A stretch of 64,000 nucleotides of DNA. Source: Podospora bellae-mahoneyi (taxonomy: Eukaryota; Ascomycota; Sordariomycetes; Sordariales; Podosporaceae). The translations under genes were made by a program, and so were the position numbers. Position 1 is the stretch's first letter; the number at the start of each line of letters is the position of its first letter. Of this stretch, positions 34,467 through 46,344 are shown piece by piece. The stretch lies in NCBI RefSeq assembly GCF_035222275.1, contig NC_085886.1, positions 2,852,001 to 2,916,000 of the forward strand, given 5' to 3'. The notes beneath the pieces are model-generated. The model was given only the letters and a program-made list of their open reading frames with translations, did not search any database and was not told where the DNA came from.

Positions 34467-35708
34467 ATGCCTTCCAGCAAGAAGAAGCCCCAGCAACCCG
34501 CACAGGGGGAACCCTCCAACCCAACCGCCCCCGCAGTCGAAACAACAGATCCCCAGACCAACAAGCCCAACATCGTCGACATCCACACCCATATGTACCC
34601 TGTCTCCTACATCAAGCTTCTCGAATCCCGCAACACCATTCCCCTCATCCGGTCCTTCCCTGGCCACCCTGAACCTCGCCTCGTCCTCCTCCCCTCTGAG
34701 GTCCCCCTCCTTTCCAACCCTTCCCCATCCCACCCCCCAGGACGCCCCCTGACAGAAGCCTACACCTCCCTCGACGCCAAGATCGCCTTCATGGACAAGC
34801 ACAACATCTCCATCTCGGTCCTCTCCCTCGCTAACCCCTGGCTCGAGTTCCTCTCCACCTCCCCCGACCCCTCATCCCTCTTGGAACCCGCTCTCAGAAT
34901 CAACGTCGAGTTCGAAGTCATGTGCAATCAACACCCCGGCCGGCTCTACTTTTTCGGCGTCCTCCCCCTCCACCCCGAAAACACCTTGTGCGCACTCCCG
35001 TTGGTTCTCTCCATGAAGATGAAATTCAAACACTGCCGAGGTGTCATCATCGGCACCAATGGGCTGGGAAAAGGTCTCGATGATCCGGACATGGAGGACG
35101 TTTTTGAAATGTTGGAGGAAGATGACCTGCCAATATTTCTTCACCCGCATTATGGGTTGCCAAATCAGGTGTTTGGAGAGAGGGCGGAGAAGGGGGAGTA
35201 CGGGCATGTGTTGTCGTTGGCGTTAGGGTTCCCGATGGAGACGACGGTGGCGGTGTCGAGGATGTATCTGTCGGGCATGTTTGACAAGTTTCCCAAGCTA
35301 AAAGTCATTCTGGCGCATGGGGGTGGGACGTTGCCGTTTTTGGCGGCGAGGATTGAGAGTTGCATTCGGCATGATGGGTATTTGCACAAGAAGGAGAAGG
35401 AAGGGCGTGGGAAGATCAAAAGGTCAATATGGGAGGTGTTGAACAGTCAGGTGTATCTGGATGCGGTGGTGTATGGGGAGGTTGGACTGAAAGCGGCGAT
35501 TCAGGCGTCGGGAGAGAGAGGGGTGGAGAGGCTGATGTTTGGGACTGATCATCCCTTCTTCCCACCGTTAGAGGAAGGGGAGGAGGAATGGGGGAGTGTG
35601 GTGATGAATACTGAGGCTGTGAATAAGGGGCTGGGGGAGGGGAGCAAGGAGGCGAGGATGGTGTTGGGGGAGAATGCGATCAAGATTTTGAACTTGGAGA
35701 AACCCTGA
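34467..35708 (+). CDS. Amidohydrolase of the ACMSD-like decarboxylase family
   Basis: This single-exon gene encodes 413 residues. The start is taken as the ATG at 34467 (MPSSKKKPQQPAQ) in a good CAAAATG context; the upstream in-frame ATG at 34290 would add 59 residues that look non-coding. The metal-dependent amidohydrolase fold (Amidohydro_2) is shown by the N-terminal ligands in VDIHTHMYP, a central FLHPHYGLP, the LAHGGGTLPF strand and the late GTDHPFFPP Asp. These are the expected zinc positions of 2-amino-3-carboxymuconate-6-semialdehyde decarboxylase relatives, which remove CO2 from aromatic-ring breakdown products. The substrate could equally be another hydroxybenzoate or uracil-type acid. 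Codon choice moves from C-ending in the first half to G-ending in the second. Confidence 0.85.
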   Translation: MPSSKKKPQQPAQGEPSNPTAPAVETTDPQTNKPNIVDIHTHMYPVSYIKLLESRNTIPLIRSFPGHPEPRLVLLPSEVPLLSNPSPSHPPGRPLTEAYTSLDAKIAFMDKHNISISVLSLANPWLEFLSTSPDPSSLLEPALRINVEFEVMCNQHPGRLYFFGVLPLHPENTLCALPLVLSMKMKFKHCRGVIIGTNGLGKGLDDPDMEDVFEMLEEDDLPIFLHPHYGLPNQVFGERAEKGEYGHVLSLALGFPMETTVAVSRMYLSGMFDKFPKLKVILAHGGGTLPFLAARIESCIRHDGYLHKKEKEGRGKIKRSIWEVLNSQVYLDAVVYGEVGLKAAIQASGERGVERLMFGTDHPFFPPLEEGEEEWGSVVMNTEAVNKGLGEGSKEARMVLGENAIKILNLEKP

Positions 35709-37196
35709 GATCAGCTGACTGGATTCGCCGGGTAGCACTTGCCTCCAGCTGTACCTTTGTATACCTATTTCAGGAAGGCACGATAAGGCATTGGGGAAGA
35801 GAAACCTGAGAAAGGAAGGTGCAATGGACTTGACACTCTTGGGAACACTTGAGAAGGGAAAGAGCCACGGAAGAACACATAAGAAAAAAAGAAAAAACAA
35901 CCATATTCATACACAAATGTAAATCCTTCATCCCGGACCTTTTCGCTTCGAAAAAAATCCTCAACACCCAACCATATACAACCGGAAAACTCCATTTTAC
36001 CCAAAATCATAACCAAAAACTCCCAATATCACCAGTGGCCGAGTCGAGTACATCTTGCCCACCAGCAACAAGCCTCCATCATAACTCCTACAATTGCCAC
36101 CCCCATCCCTCTCTATGTCAAACTGCCTTCCCAAAACATAGTCACTGCCCTTTCAGTCACCACCAGACCCCTCATTAACCAAAGAACCAGCAAACTCCCG
36201 TTCATTCTCCCTTTCCCCGGGAGTGGAAGGGTTTGTGAGGTTGGGCATGATGGGTAGCTGGGTGGTAAGTTCCTTTTGGGTTGGAAATAAAGTGGTTTGA
36301 TATGTGCGTCTGTTCAAGGTGTTGTAGGTGTAATTCGAGACTGGTGCCTCAAGCATTGAGAAAGTACATCGAGGGTAGAGTGTGGTTGTTGCTGTCAAGA
36401 GAGGGGAGTTGGGGGAAATGAATGAGGATGCCAAACCTCGGGGTCGAACCCTTCCAGGTGTATATCATTGCCCAGTCAATGGGTGCAATAACCCTCGAGC
36501 AGTGCAGTCAATCCCCACTGTTTGGTCTGCATCTCTTTTTTAAATGTATGATGCCTGACAGTTTGTGTTAGCCTACAACCTCCAAAACCATCCAATCAAC
36601 TTGCAGGTTGTAGAGAGAAGAACGCAGGTAGTACGAGCCGAGCGTCTGTTTGAATAATTAGTATTTAGACGATTTACCTACCTTACTTCGTCTGTCATGC
36701 CCGGTAAAGCTACCTATTTATTCTAGAAGTAGGCTTTGCGCAGTTATGGAAAGCAACAACACGAAAGAGATGTGTGCCCGTGGGGCGAACAGATCTCGGG
36801 GAGATGATTACAACCAAGCGAGGCTGGCTACAAATCAAACTAAACCCTGACCATACCAAAGCACACACCGAGCCAAAAGCTGTCAAAATCATTATCTTCT
36901 TGGTGGTTTGATAGGTTTGACCGAGAGGGTAGCACCCTTACCTTTTTGTTCAGGAGTAATCGCGACACGGGATCAAGTAAACCTCAGCAGAATATATACA
37001 TAATGTAGACTGATGTCCGCAACCATCCCCTGAGATGAAGACACCACTCCCAACTCAGATACACATCTTCAAAGCCAGGCACAATGCGTGCCCACGCTTA
37101 GGTAGGGACAAAAATGGAATTTGGTATCTCTCAAGGAAAAAGTGACTATATCAACTTTCGAAACCAAGCACATCTCTCAGATAGCTGCCCATACAC

Positions 37197-37226
37197 AAAC
37201 ACACACACACACACGCACACATTCAC
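37197..37226 (+). repeat. Imperfect (CA)n tract
   Basis: A CA dinucleotide tract of about 30 bases with single interruptions. Confidence 0.85.
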
Positions 37227-37504
37227 GCGGATACGCAACCCTAATGTGTACACCAATCCCTACCAGCCAGACCACACTGTAGATACACACCACCCCATCT
37301 CCCCATCTCATCCTCAATATCAAACGTTGTCATCACGACTGGTATTTCCCGCCCTCTTTGAACCCTTCAAAAAGCTAACTCCCCCCTTTCCTTTTCCAAA
37401 TCCATACCCTTTCCTGATCCAAATCCCAATAACCTTCTTCCTTTCCAATAACCCGCCTGCTAAAAAATGCGATCCAGAAAATTGATCAAAAAAAGCGAAA
37501 TATA

Positions 37505-37544
37505 CGCACACACACGTACACACACACACACACACACACACACA
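37505..37544 (+). repeat. (AC)n tract
   Basis: An AC tract of about 40 bases, interrupted once by GT, 70 bases before the transcription factor stop codon on the opposite strand and so probably in its 3' UTR. Confidence 0.9.
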
Positions 37545-37613
37545 AATATACCACACACCAAAGAAACCCCCTCCCATCTCATACTAATACACCCCCCTTA
37601 TCCCCCCATCCTC

Positions 37614-40600
37614 CTAATGATGATGCATCCCCCCCATCCCAAACATACTCCCAAAAGCATCCATCCCCCCTCCCACCCCCCCCTGCCCACCCAAAACCCC
37701 ACCCCCTAGCCCATCCCCCGGCCCCCCAATCTCAGGCGGCTCCATATTAAAAGGCATAAACCAGGCCGAACTCGGCTCCGCCCCAAAAGCAGCATGTAGC
37801 GCAGCGTCCTGCTGAGCAGTATGTCCCCCTCTCCCACCACCACCACCACCACCACCATGATGTCTCCCCCCTCCCCCATCACCACCACCCCCTCTCCCAC
37901 CCCCAGTCCCATCATGATCCTGCGCCGCCCACCCCGCCAGACCCGACGCGAGCGGATGATGCTCAGCCCCATTCCCATACGCCCCAAACACCAATTGCCT
38001 ATCCAGCCCCGGCAGCCCATGAGCCCCCAACGCGCCCAAGGCAAACGGATCCGGCGGAAAAAACGAATTGTGCGGATGATGAGGGTGATGATGCGACAAA
38101 TGCGAGACCGCCACCGGGGAGACAGGCGACAAGGCATGATACGCCGACGCGTTCGTTATTGTCAAGGGGTTGAACGGGCTGGGACCACTAGACTGCGGAC
38201 CAACACCCGCATTGGCAGAGAAAGACCGTTGATGAAGCCTCGCAGCAGCCTGCATCTGCTCAGCCGCGCCTTGTTGATGATGATGATGATGATGTTGTTG
38301 TTGGGCGCGGGCAAAGTCGGTTTGCAACGGTGATAAAACCTGGTCGTTGGCACCTCGCTGGGAGCCGCCAGCAGTGGAAGCCTTTCTAACGATGGATTTC
38401 CGTTTGAGGTGCTGGCCGGGGCGGGAGATGCCATTCGGACCACCAGCAAGTTCGCCACTTTGCGGAGAGAGCGTGGTAAAAAACTCTTCGACTGTGTGCA
38501 GTTCTGGTTTCTGTTCTAGCACCGCGTCCTCGCCCTTTTCCTTCTTCTTGTACGTGGCCGGGTCGAGGAAGTCGGACTGAGAGACGCCGTGAGGATAACG
38601 GTCGAACCAGTCGCCGTATTGGAATATGGGCGAGGCGGCGTTTTCCTGGGCTGGGTTGCCTTGCCTGGCTGCGTCTGCGCAGGTGCGGTACTGTTCGCGG
38701 AGGTTTTCTGACATCCAGTGGAACATGCCCCAGTACCGTCTCATTTTGGAGAGGAACTTGACGTTGGTGGCGAGGTTGCGCTTCGAGGTTGCCTCCATCG
38801 AGGGGTTGCCCGAGAAGATGCCAAAGATGTGGACTGTGCTGGACAAGAAGGCACAATATCCTGTGAAGGGTGCCGTGATGAAATGTGACTCGGCATCCTT
38901 GAGTAGTTCTGATATCCGGTTCGCGGCGGCGAATGCCTTTGCGCCTGCCTTGGTGACGAACGCCTTCGGCACGTCCTGTTGTGACTGACCGTTTGGCGAT
39001 GAGACGGCGAACCGGTTCATAAACAGAATGTTTTGCTGGACCGAGATGTGCAGAAACAGAAACTGGTTGGCCATGTTGTCTGTCTCATGCAAGTGAAGGT
39101 TTTCTGGTGTGTAAGTCAAAGACTCCGGCAGCTCAAAGTCTTCGGTCTGCTTGAGTAGTTTCGCGTATTCGGATTCCGGACTCCACATGGGGTGAGGATC
39201 TAACTCCTTTCCGCCCTGGTTGAGGTACCCGATGATGCGCCCCCATAAAGCGATGGCCTTGATCATCCAGGCTGCCACGCCCATATTGTCCTTGGCCTCG
39301 GTCGCTTGACCCTCGGTCGTGGGCTCTAGAACTTGCCCACTGAGCGTCTCGGTCGGCCCGGGCATGTCGTACTGAAAGTTTTTTTCCTTGATGGGCAGTG
39401 GGATCTTGAGGGTTTCCTCTCTGATGAAACATGGCCGATCGGTTCCTGATGAGTTGAAACGGTCCATCAAGAAGCACGCCCACATCGTTCGTCTCCGGAT
39501 TTCTCGATCGATAAAGCTCAGCTGTGTCTTTCCCGTCATCCGGAGGGGGTCGTGCTCGAGATCCTTGTGAAGCTGAAGCGCAAAAGCCATCCGGATGGCC
39601 TGTCCTCCCAAAGACCAACTCCGTCCACCATGGCATGTGCCGAACTCGTGCAGACCCAGAATCAGAAGACAGGTCAAAATCGTGATATTCGGCCATTCGT
39701 ATCGCTTGGTGAGAATATCGCGGGCCGTCGAAGCCCATTCCTCTCCACGAAGGAAATTCGGGTTCGTGGCTAGCTTTGGGTGGTTGGAAAAGCGTGCAGC
39801 AATGGCGCATACCGAGAGGATCAATACTGGAGGTAAAGCGCCCGCCCTGTTCGAACAGTCAATAATGAAACTCACAGATCAGTTGCGAGCCGACTTACTT
39901 GAGCTTTCTCATAAAGCTTGGTTTATGAAGGATGTGATAAGCTTGGCCGTAAATGTTCTCAAAAAACACCTCGGCCAAGTGCTCCTGGATCTCCTTCGAC
40001 GGCAGAGCATCGCCGCCCTCGAGCAACAGCTTCGATTCCTCCGCCTCTTGAACCAGCATCGTTGAAGGCTTGTGAGGTCCATCCAGCTTGGATCTTGATG
40101 TGCCACGAGCCCAATTGTCCAAGTCTGGTCCGAAAGCTTCATCAGCACCGCGCTTCTTCGCCGCGCCCTTGGTGCTAGTGAGAGTCCCTGGAATAGCCGG
40201 CTTGACAACCGCTCTGGTCACCGACGCCGCCATAGAATCTTGCTCTGATTTTGGCACCACTTTGATGATGCGCTCCTCCATTCTCTTCAACCGCTTATCC
40301 AGCATGGCCATATAATCAGTCCTCGGCGCCGCCTTGCGCGCTGTCACCTTGTAGACACATGGAATGCGAGACCGTAGACAGTGCTTGCATGCTGGCTTCT
40401 CTCCCGAGCATCTAATCTTCTTGCGCCGACACGCGATGCAGGCCAGGGGCAATCTCTTGCGCTCCTTGCCCGCCTTCGTCTTCAGCTCGCTCCATGCCGG
40501 TGTCGCATCTGTCTTATCACCCTTTGATTTTCCACCCATGTCTGTCCCATCCCCCAAGCCTCCAGTGGCAAGACCAAACTCGTCCGACATTGGCTCCTCC

Positions 40601-41019
40601 AGGGAATTGCCGCCGTTCTGGTTGCTGTCAGGGCTGCCATTCTCGGATGTGTCCATGCTCTCCTGCCGCCGGCCATTGGTGTCGCTGTAAGAGGTCTGGA
40701 CAGTGATGGAGGTGGCCTGGTTCTGTTGGTCATGCATCGAGGTTACCGAAGGTGGATGGGAATGCGCAAACACGTCTGGAGTGTGATCGTCAAAGTTTGG
40801 TGGAGCTAGACCAGCCATCGGTGAGTCGTCTTGATAGGAAAACTGAAAGTCGCCAAAATGGGTCGCATCTACAAGATCGTGGGTTGCTGCCGTAATGGTT
40901 CCCATCCCGTCATTGGATGACTCCAGCTTGAGGGCTTGCAGAGCAGCGGATGATTCAGGTTGCGCGTGGTGACCGTCAGTGTTGTCCGCCGAGGGCGAGA
41001 AATCGAGCTCCAGCGACAT
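37614..41019 (-). CDS. Zn2Cys6 transcription factor with fungal-specific regulatory domain
   Basis: I read two exons, 41019-39899 and 39846-37614, with a 52-nt intron (GTAAGT...CAG) in phase, giving about 1117 residues. The DNA-binding domain at residues ~193-221 has all six cysteines spaced C-x2-C-x6-C-x6-C-x2-C-x6-C (from CIACRRKKIRC to RSRIPC), followed by a linker and a short coiled region (MLDKRLKRMEERI). The middle part (~345-700) is the fungal-specific transcription factor domain: LSVCAIAARFSNHP, GGRSWSLGGQAIRMA, REIRRRTMWACFLMDRF and DRPCFI are typical. The first 190 residues are acidic and Ser/Asn-rich. The last ~230 are His-, Gln- and Gly-rich, with His runs, poly-Gly-rich stretches and a GMGGMHHH end. 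It probably acts as a homodimeric nuclear regulator; target genes cannot be read from the sequence. Start at 41019 is chosen because upstream in-frame sequence lacks domain or codon character. Confidence 0.88.
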
Positions 41020-44000
41020 GGCGAAAGGATGGATGGCACTCTTGGGCTCGTGCAAAATACAGGTGGGTATGTGACCTAGTAGATACCCTCCACTGGGCAA
41101 GTAACGGTAGCAACGGCCAAGCGAGATATCGTCAAAAAGACTCAGTGCTCCGTAGCTAGTTTGCGAAACTCCTACTACACGACCAGACCAAACCCCAACT
41201 TTGCTCTCCTTCACTGCACTTGGGAATATCTGGGACGGCGACGATGATTTGTAGTGGTGCACAGGAATATCGCATGGTATAGGGGGCGGTGGTGTGTCAC
41301 GAGCTGCTACCTGACATCGACATGTCCCCTGAGGATTTCCGACAAAGCACTTTCCAGGATGCGAATTGTCGAAGCGTAATACCCGGAGTGTTTCCCGGCC
41401 TTGACCGTCTTGTCGATTTCTTGGTATGCGATCGGCCGTGTGTTCTCGAGTAGCAAGGTAAGGTAAAGGTGATGCAAAAGGTCGTCGCGGTCGTTCGTAC
41501 GGGCCGTCGAGGGGAGTCAGCAGGATAGAGAGAAAAGTAGTGGAAAAAGACAACTCCGAGAAGCTGCAGAAGGGGGAGGCGACAGGCGACAGCAACCGGG
41601 GTTCGAGTCTTTTGGCGTTTGGCGTTTCCCAACCACAGGCGTCTCCAAGGCCGGCTTGGTGGATCAGCAAGAGAAGGGTCTGGCGGAACTAGCGAAGAGA
41701 AGCGTTTTCGGCGGCTGTCCAGTGGGGTAACATGCTGTTTCGGTTTTCTTGCGTGTGGACGATCCAGAAGCTAGACCGCCCAGGGCAAGGAGGACAGGCA
41801 GGGAGCCACCTCGTAATACCGAATAGGCCGTTATGTCCTTTTTGTTTTGTGTGGTCTGCAATTGGGTGCTTGAGCCGGCCTAGTCGCAGTCGGATTCGGT
41901 CTTGTTGAGAATGTGACGACGTGGGGAACAGGGGAAACAGGGGCCTGCAAGTCAATATACGGGGAGGCCAGAAAGAGGATGGAGAGTATGGGGGGAGCAT
42001 CAAGGAAAAGATGGGGCAAATAGATTGATCGCGGAGACAGGGTGACAGGCTGGTCCAAAGGATGTTGTAAAGCCCACGGCGGGCCGACTGGCTCTCTAAT
42101 GGCACCTATCAAGTGCCCTCTCCCCTCATTTTCCGTCATATGAAGACGAGAGCATGGGGAACTCTCGTACCTCACAGCAGACAAGGTCGAGGCGGGCCAC
42201 CTACCACCCCTCTTGCATGCACAAGAGACACACGTTCTCCTTGCAGCTGAAGCAAGCCACCACACCAAGCAGTATCATGGATGCTCACAGAGCTCTCGTG
42301 AGTGGACTGGTTCCAGGCTAGGCACTACCTACGCCGCGCACGGGCGCCCGCTCCTTCGTCCGGGGTGTACTGTAAGTGGTGTGTGTAGATATTCTTATCC
42401 CCTGTTATGATACATAGAGCGGGCAAAACGAACTGAGATGGGGGTGGGAGGGCCAGGAACCGGTTCGTTCGTCTGTCGAGTCGGTGTCGGAGGGGTGGTG
42501 GGAGTAACAGCTTTCAGCGCGCGGATATAATTGTATGAGCGAGGGGCTGTCATCTTGATCCATCCGCCAGCCTGCCATGGCAAAATTCCGAGAATACGCC
42601 GCCAGGCAATATAGGATGTACAGCATGACCGGGGTGCTTGACTGGTGCCGTCGATTGGGTTTATCAGCGATGTGTACCTATTCTATATTATCCCCGGATT
42701 CTGTCGATACAGACCTGCTCCCTTTCGTCGTACAGGCTGTCTCTGTCTCTGTCACAACCCAGAGGCATCAAGACGTTTGTGGGGAGTGGCAGGGATGGGC
42801 CGGAAGACGGGTAATGTTGCGGGGTTCGGAGCAGGGTTCGGTCGACCAAGCCCCGAGCAAACAGCGAGTCCCGTCCCGCCCAGAAAGCCGGGACCAGCTG
42901 GGGCCGAAGCGTCTTGACTCGTCTCCGTTGATGACCGCCGTGTCTTGGCGGGTGGCAGAAACTCCGGTGATGCCCAGTTTCCCTTGCTTTTTCTCGAGGA
43001 TAGCTCCAGGCCGCACAATGTGTTCTGTTAGCTCAATGTCAGCGAACGAGTAAAAAGGAGAATACCACCTTCTGTAACACAGCGAGCGAGTGACAGCTAC
43101 GGTTGACGGAAGCAATGTTCCACAAACCCTTGCTGAACTCGTGGGAAGGCGGCGTGTGGGCGTGACCTTGCCAATTTTGTGGCGCTCCATCCAACCCCAC
43201 TTGAAGCAAGGCCCAAAATCAACCTCTTGTTCCTGTCAGTGTCAGTCTGTCAGATCTGCCCAAGATCACAAGCTTGGAAAGGATCATCGTCAATATTTGG
43301 TGGACCTGCATCGTCGACTATGAGTCCATATTCAATACTTACGTGGACATCGACAACGATTCACACTCTGTCACTCTGAGCGGAAGAAGTCACCCCTTCG
43401 GCGGTTCTCTCGTCTCGTGCCGCCATGAATTCTCCGTAGGCATAAGAAACAATAAAGGAAGCTTCGGTGCCTTCTCTTGCAGGTCTATGCTGATGCGAGA
43501 AGCCTGGCCCATATTGGGTCGCCACCAACTCTCGTGGGAGCCATGTATCTCGAGGTAAGATGGTCACAGCCCTCTCAACATACAATATCGATTTTAGGTT
43601 ACAGCAACACACCACTCACGAAATAAATGGCAGCCAACAAATCCCTCTCTGCCTTCCAACACGCTTCGGATCGCGCGGGATCGCCACCAGCTGGGCTATT
43701 CACTGTAGCTATCTTTACAGTCACCCCAAATGTCAGCATCGCTCGTGCTACAACAGGCATGACTGCAGCAGTCAAGAGGGAGCTCAGCCGTCCAAGCTGG
43801 GGAAGCGGGAAACATGGAGGGGGGTTACACGGCTCGATTCGATCCGTCCTTTTTCCTCCAGTTTCCGAATTGGCATTTGCTATATTGACTTGTCAGACCG
43901 ACAATTATCCGCAGTGCAGCCCATAGCCTTCCTCCACCTCCATGACTACTACCCCAGAGCCACCGTCTCCGCCGACGCCCTCTTCCGCACCGTTACCACC

Positions 44001-46344
44001 TCAAATCCAGGATCAAACCGGCCGCCTAGCGTTCAGGTTTGGTCTTAGCGACCTACCAAGCTCACAAGAACAGCGTTGCGTTTTTCATCGTCCTCGCAGA
44101 TGCCAAGTGGCCAACCTGTCATCCAACCCAAGGTTGAGCTTCATGGTGATGACTCTGTTCATCATTGCGACCTCGAATATTGCCCGTCATTAAAGGGCGC
44201 TTCCAACAAGCGAGTCGTCTGCGTGGTGTGTGGACGTTATCACACAGCATTATATGCTCGTGGGCACGGGATCTGCATATTAGTTTCAACGGCCCCAGCG
44301 ATGATCGTGTTTCCTCGCGGTCCCGTCTGCCCCCTTTGGGAAATGTTGCGCTTGGTCAGTTATAGTCACGAGGGGAATGCTCTGTAGAGGTCTGGATTGA
44401 AACGTCGGGGTCACCTCTGCATCCACTTGCAGCACGACCAGGAATCGCACGCATGCTACGCCGTGTCTGCCTTCAATCTCTACCTCTCCAAGATCCAATC
44501 GGAACCTCGGATGGTCCGCTTACGGCTCTTTGCTTCAGGACGATGCAGGCCTTCGTCTTGATGTGTGCTGCTCTCCGCCAGCCTGGATCGTTTGCTCACA
44601 CTACACGTCAGAAACACCACTTTGGCGGAGTTTATCCCGCAGCTTTAAACAACGATGGGTTCAACCGTGACAGAGTTGTGGTGGATGGCTGACTAGAACA
44701 GTCCTTCGACATAGCTCCGCTGGCAAAGGCTCCTTCCTATCCAGTTATGAAATCTGGGGGCGGGCGGAAGTATTTTGATGAAGAGAAAACGGGATAAATT
44801 CGAACAGGCTGTTTCAAAGGACTCATTTCACATCTATGGCAACCGTTATACATCCAAGCGTTTACCTCTTCCCTCACCGAACGCAAAAACCACTAGCATC
44901 ACCAGATCAACCCAAATTTGATCGTCCCTGAGGTGATCTCTTCAGCGCCACGCATATATGAAAAACAAGCACTCCCTTCATTTCCTTTCTTCTTCTTCTC
45001 TACCTGCCCGACTTACATCTTGGTACATACATACACTTACAGAAAGGTCTTGGCTTGCCGTTGTGTTGACTCCCAACCAATCGGGTATTTAGAGGTTGTA
45101 TTTCGGGGGCAACTTCGGCTCGGTTCATCGTACCGATCATGATTGCTTTCCCTCTGATGGAGAAGTTCGCTTGATGCCTTTCCCACTTGACAATTCTTTT
45201 TGGTTTACATTCATCAAGATCGCAATAGGCACCCTGGCGGTCAAGGAAAGACATGGGGGACAGGACAGGTAGGGTGTTATTCCTTGGTCTCACGGACCAT
45301 CATGCTTGATTTGATGGCTTGAATAGAGTGGATTGGGACGAGGTAGAAGCCCGATTTGGGTTTCCGGGCGGGGTGCAAGGCATCACTGACTGTGTAGTCA
45401 GTCCCGGTTCATCCGATTTGAGAAGACCACATGTAAGAAGAATTGCAACTCCGGTGTGTAGGAGGCCAGGGAATGGTTCTGACAGTGTGGATACAGCTGT
45501 CATAAGATCCCTGAGTCCTTCGGTATGGCCACATAGCCATTGCACTCTACAGACCGAGACATCAAGTTCCATACCAACCTACAAGCAAATACTCTATCGA
45601 TTGCTCGTGGTCATTCCCAAAAATCACAGCCCAACGCTCTTCATTTTTTTCTGGGCCTTTTATTTCGACTCTTCTTCCTCGCAGCTCCCAGGTTCTGCAT
45701 CCGCAGGCTCCCGTTCCATCCCCACCACCGAACTCGAGGCTTTGATCAAGATGTCCCGTCCTAGATAGATACCTATCAATCTAGGCGTATCATGACTTAC
45801 CAACCTTGGGATTATCACGACCAAGCCTTCCCATTCCAAGCCCAAACCAAGCTAGGAAAATAAGAGTGCGAATTTTGAAGGCAGTTAGTTGCTGCTCAAA
45901 AACAGTATTTGCCTTTGACCACTTGTGCTTGAAATACAGTTGAAATGTAGCGAGGGATATCAACAAAAGTAACCAGAGTGTTCTTGAAAGACAATGTTTT
46001 AACTGGACAGCTTTCTTATACGTAGAAGCGTGCAAGCTGTGAACGGTATATGTAGCAGGTAGGCAGAGCCAAGAGGCCAATACCCTAAGTAGCTGACTTG
46101 ATAGGTATTGTTGGCAAAGTGATATGAATTGTTGGGAGTGGCAGTCCAGTTTCTGAATAGATAACAGCACAAGGGCAACAAACACCTCCCGGTGGTTTAA
46201 ATCTCAACACCGAGTCCAATACCAATCTTGTCCTCTATATACACAAGCCAATCCATACAAAAGAAAGCCTTATGAAAAAGCCACCAAGCAATTAAACGTC
46301 CATTCGCTATATGCACAAAATCACATCTTCCTCCTTACACGCCA
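41020..46344. other. 5.3-kb region without a convincing gene
   Basis: This is the longest empty stretch in the window, lying upstream of the transcription factor and downstream of KRI1. Reading frames here stay below about 165 codons, lack recognisable domains and look random (many Cys, Arg, Ser). The best of them, 42577-43053 (158 codons, plus) and 43560-44048 (162 codons, plus), show no family resemblance. The part near 41020-42600 may be a long promoter or leader for the regulator. TACCTA-type motifs occur. I see no tRNA, rRNA or transposon. Confidence 0.5.

Larger units (their letters stand above)
35709..37613. other. Convergent intergenic region with (CA)n tracts
   Basis: These 1.9 kb between two 3' ends contain two imperfect CA tracts listed separately and long A/C-rich stretches. 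A GGGTTCGACC-like string at about 36440-36451 on the minus strand resembles a tRNA B box but no tRNA fold can be built around it. No gene is supported. Confidence 0.55.

Noticed and set aside
33866-35708. Dioxygenase plus amidohydrolase as a small biosynthetic gene cluster
   Set aside because: The two enzymes share a promoter region but no backbone enzyme, transporter or regulator of a typical cluster is adjacent; the neighbours are housekeeping genes.
36425-36530. Possible tRNA on the minus strand, suggested by a GGGTTCGACC string and six complementary bases about 95 bases apart
   Set aside because: The T stem does not pair beyond two bases and no D arm or anticodon arm can be drawn; at most a chance match or very old remnant.
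42577-43053. A 158-codon frame in the gene desert
   Set aside because: No domain, no codon bias like its neighbours and no conserved blocks, so it is not called as a gene.
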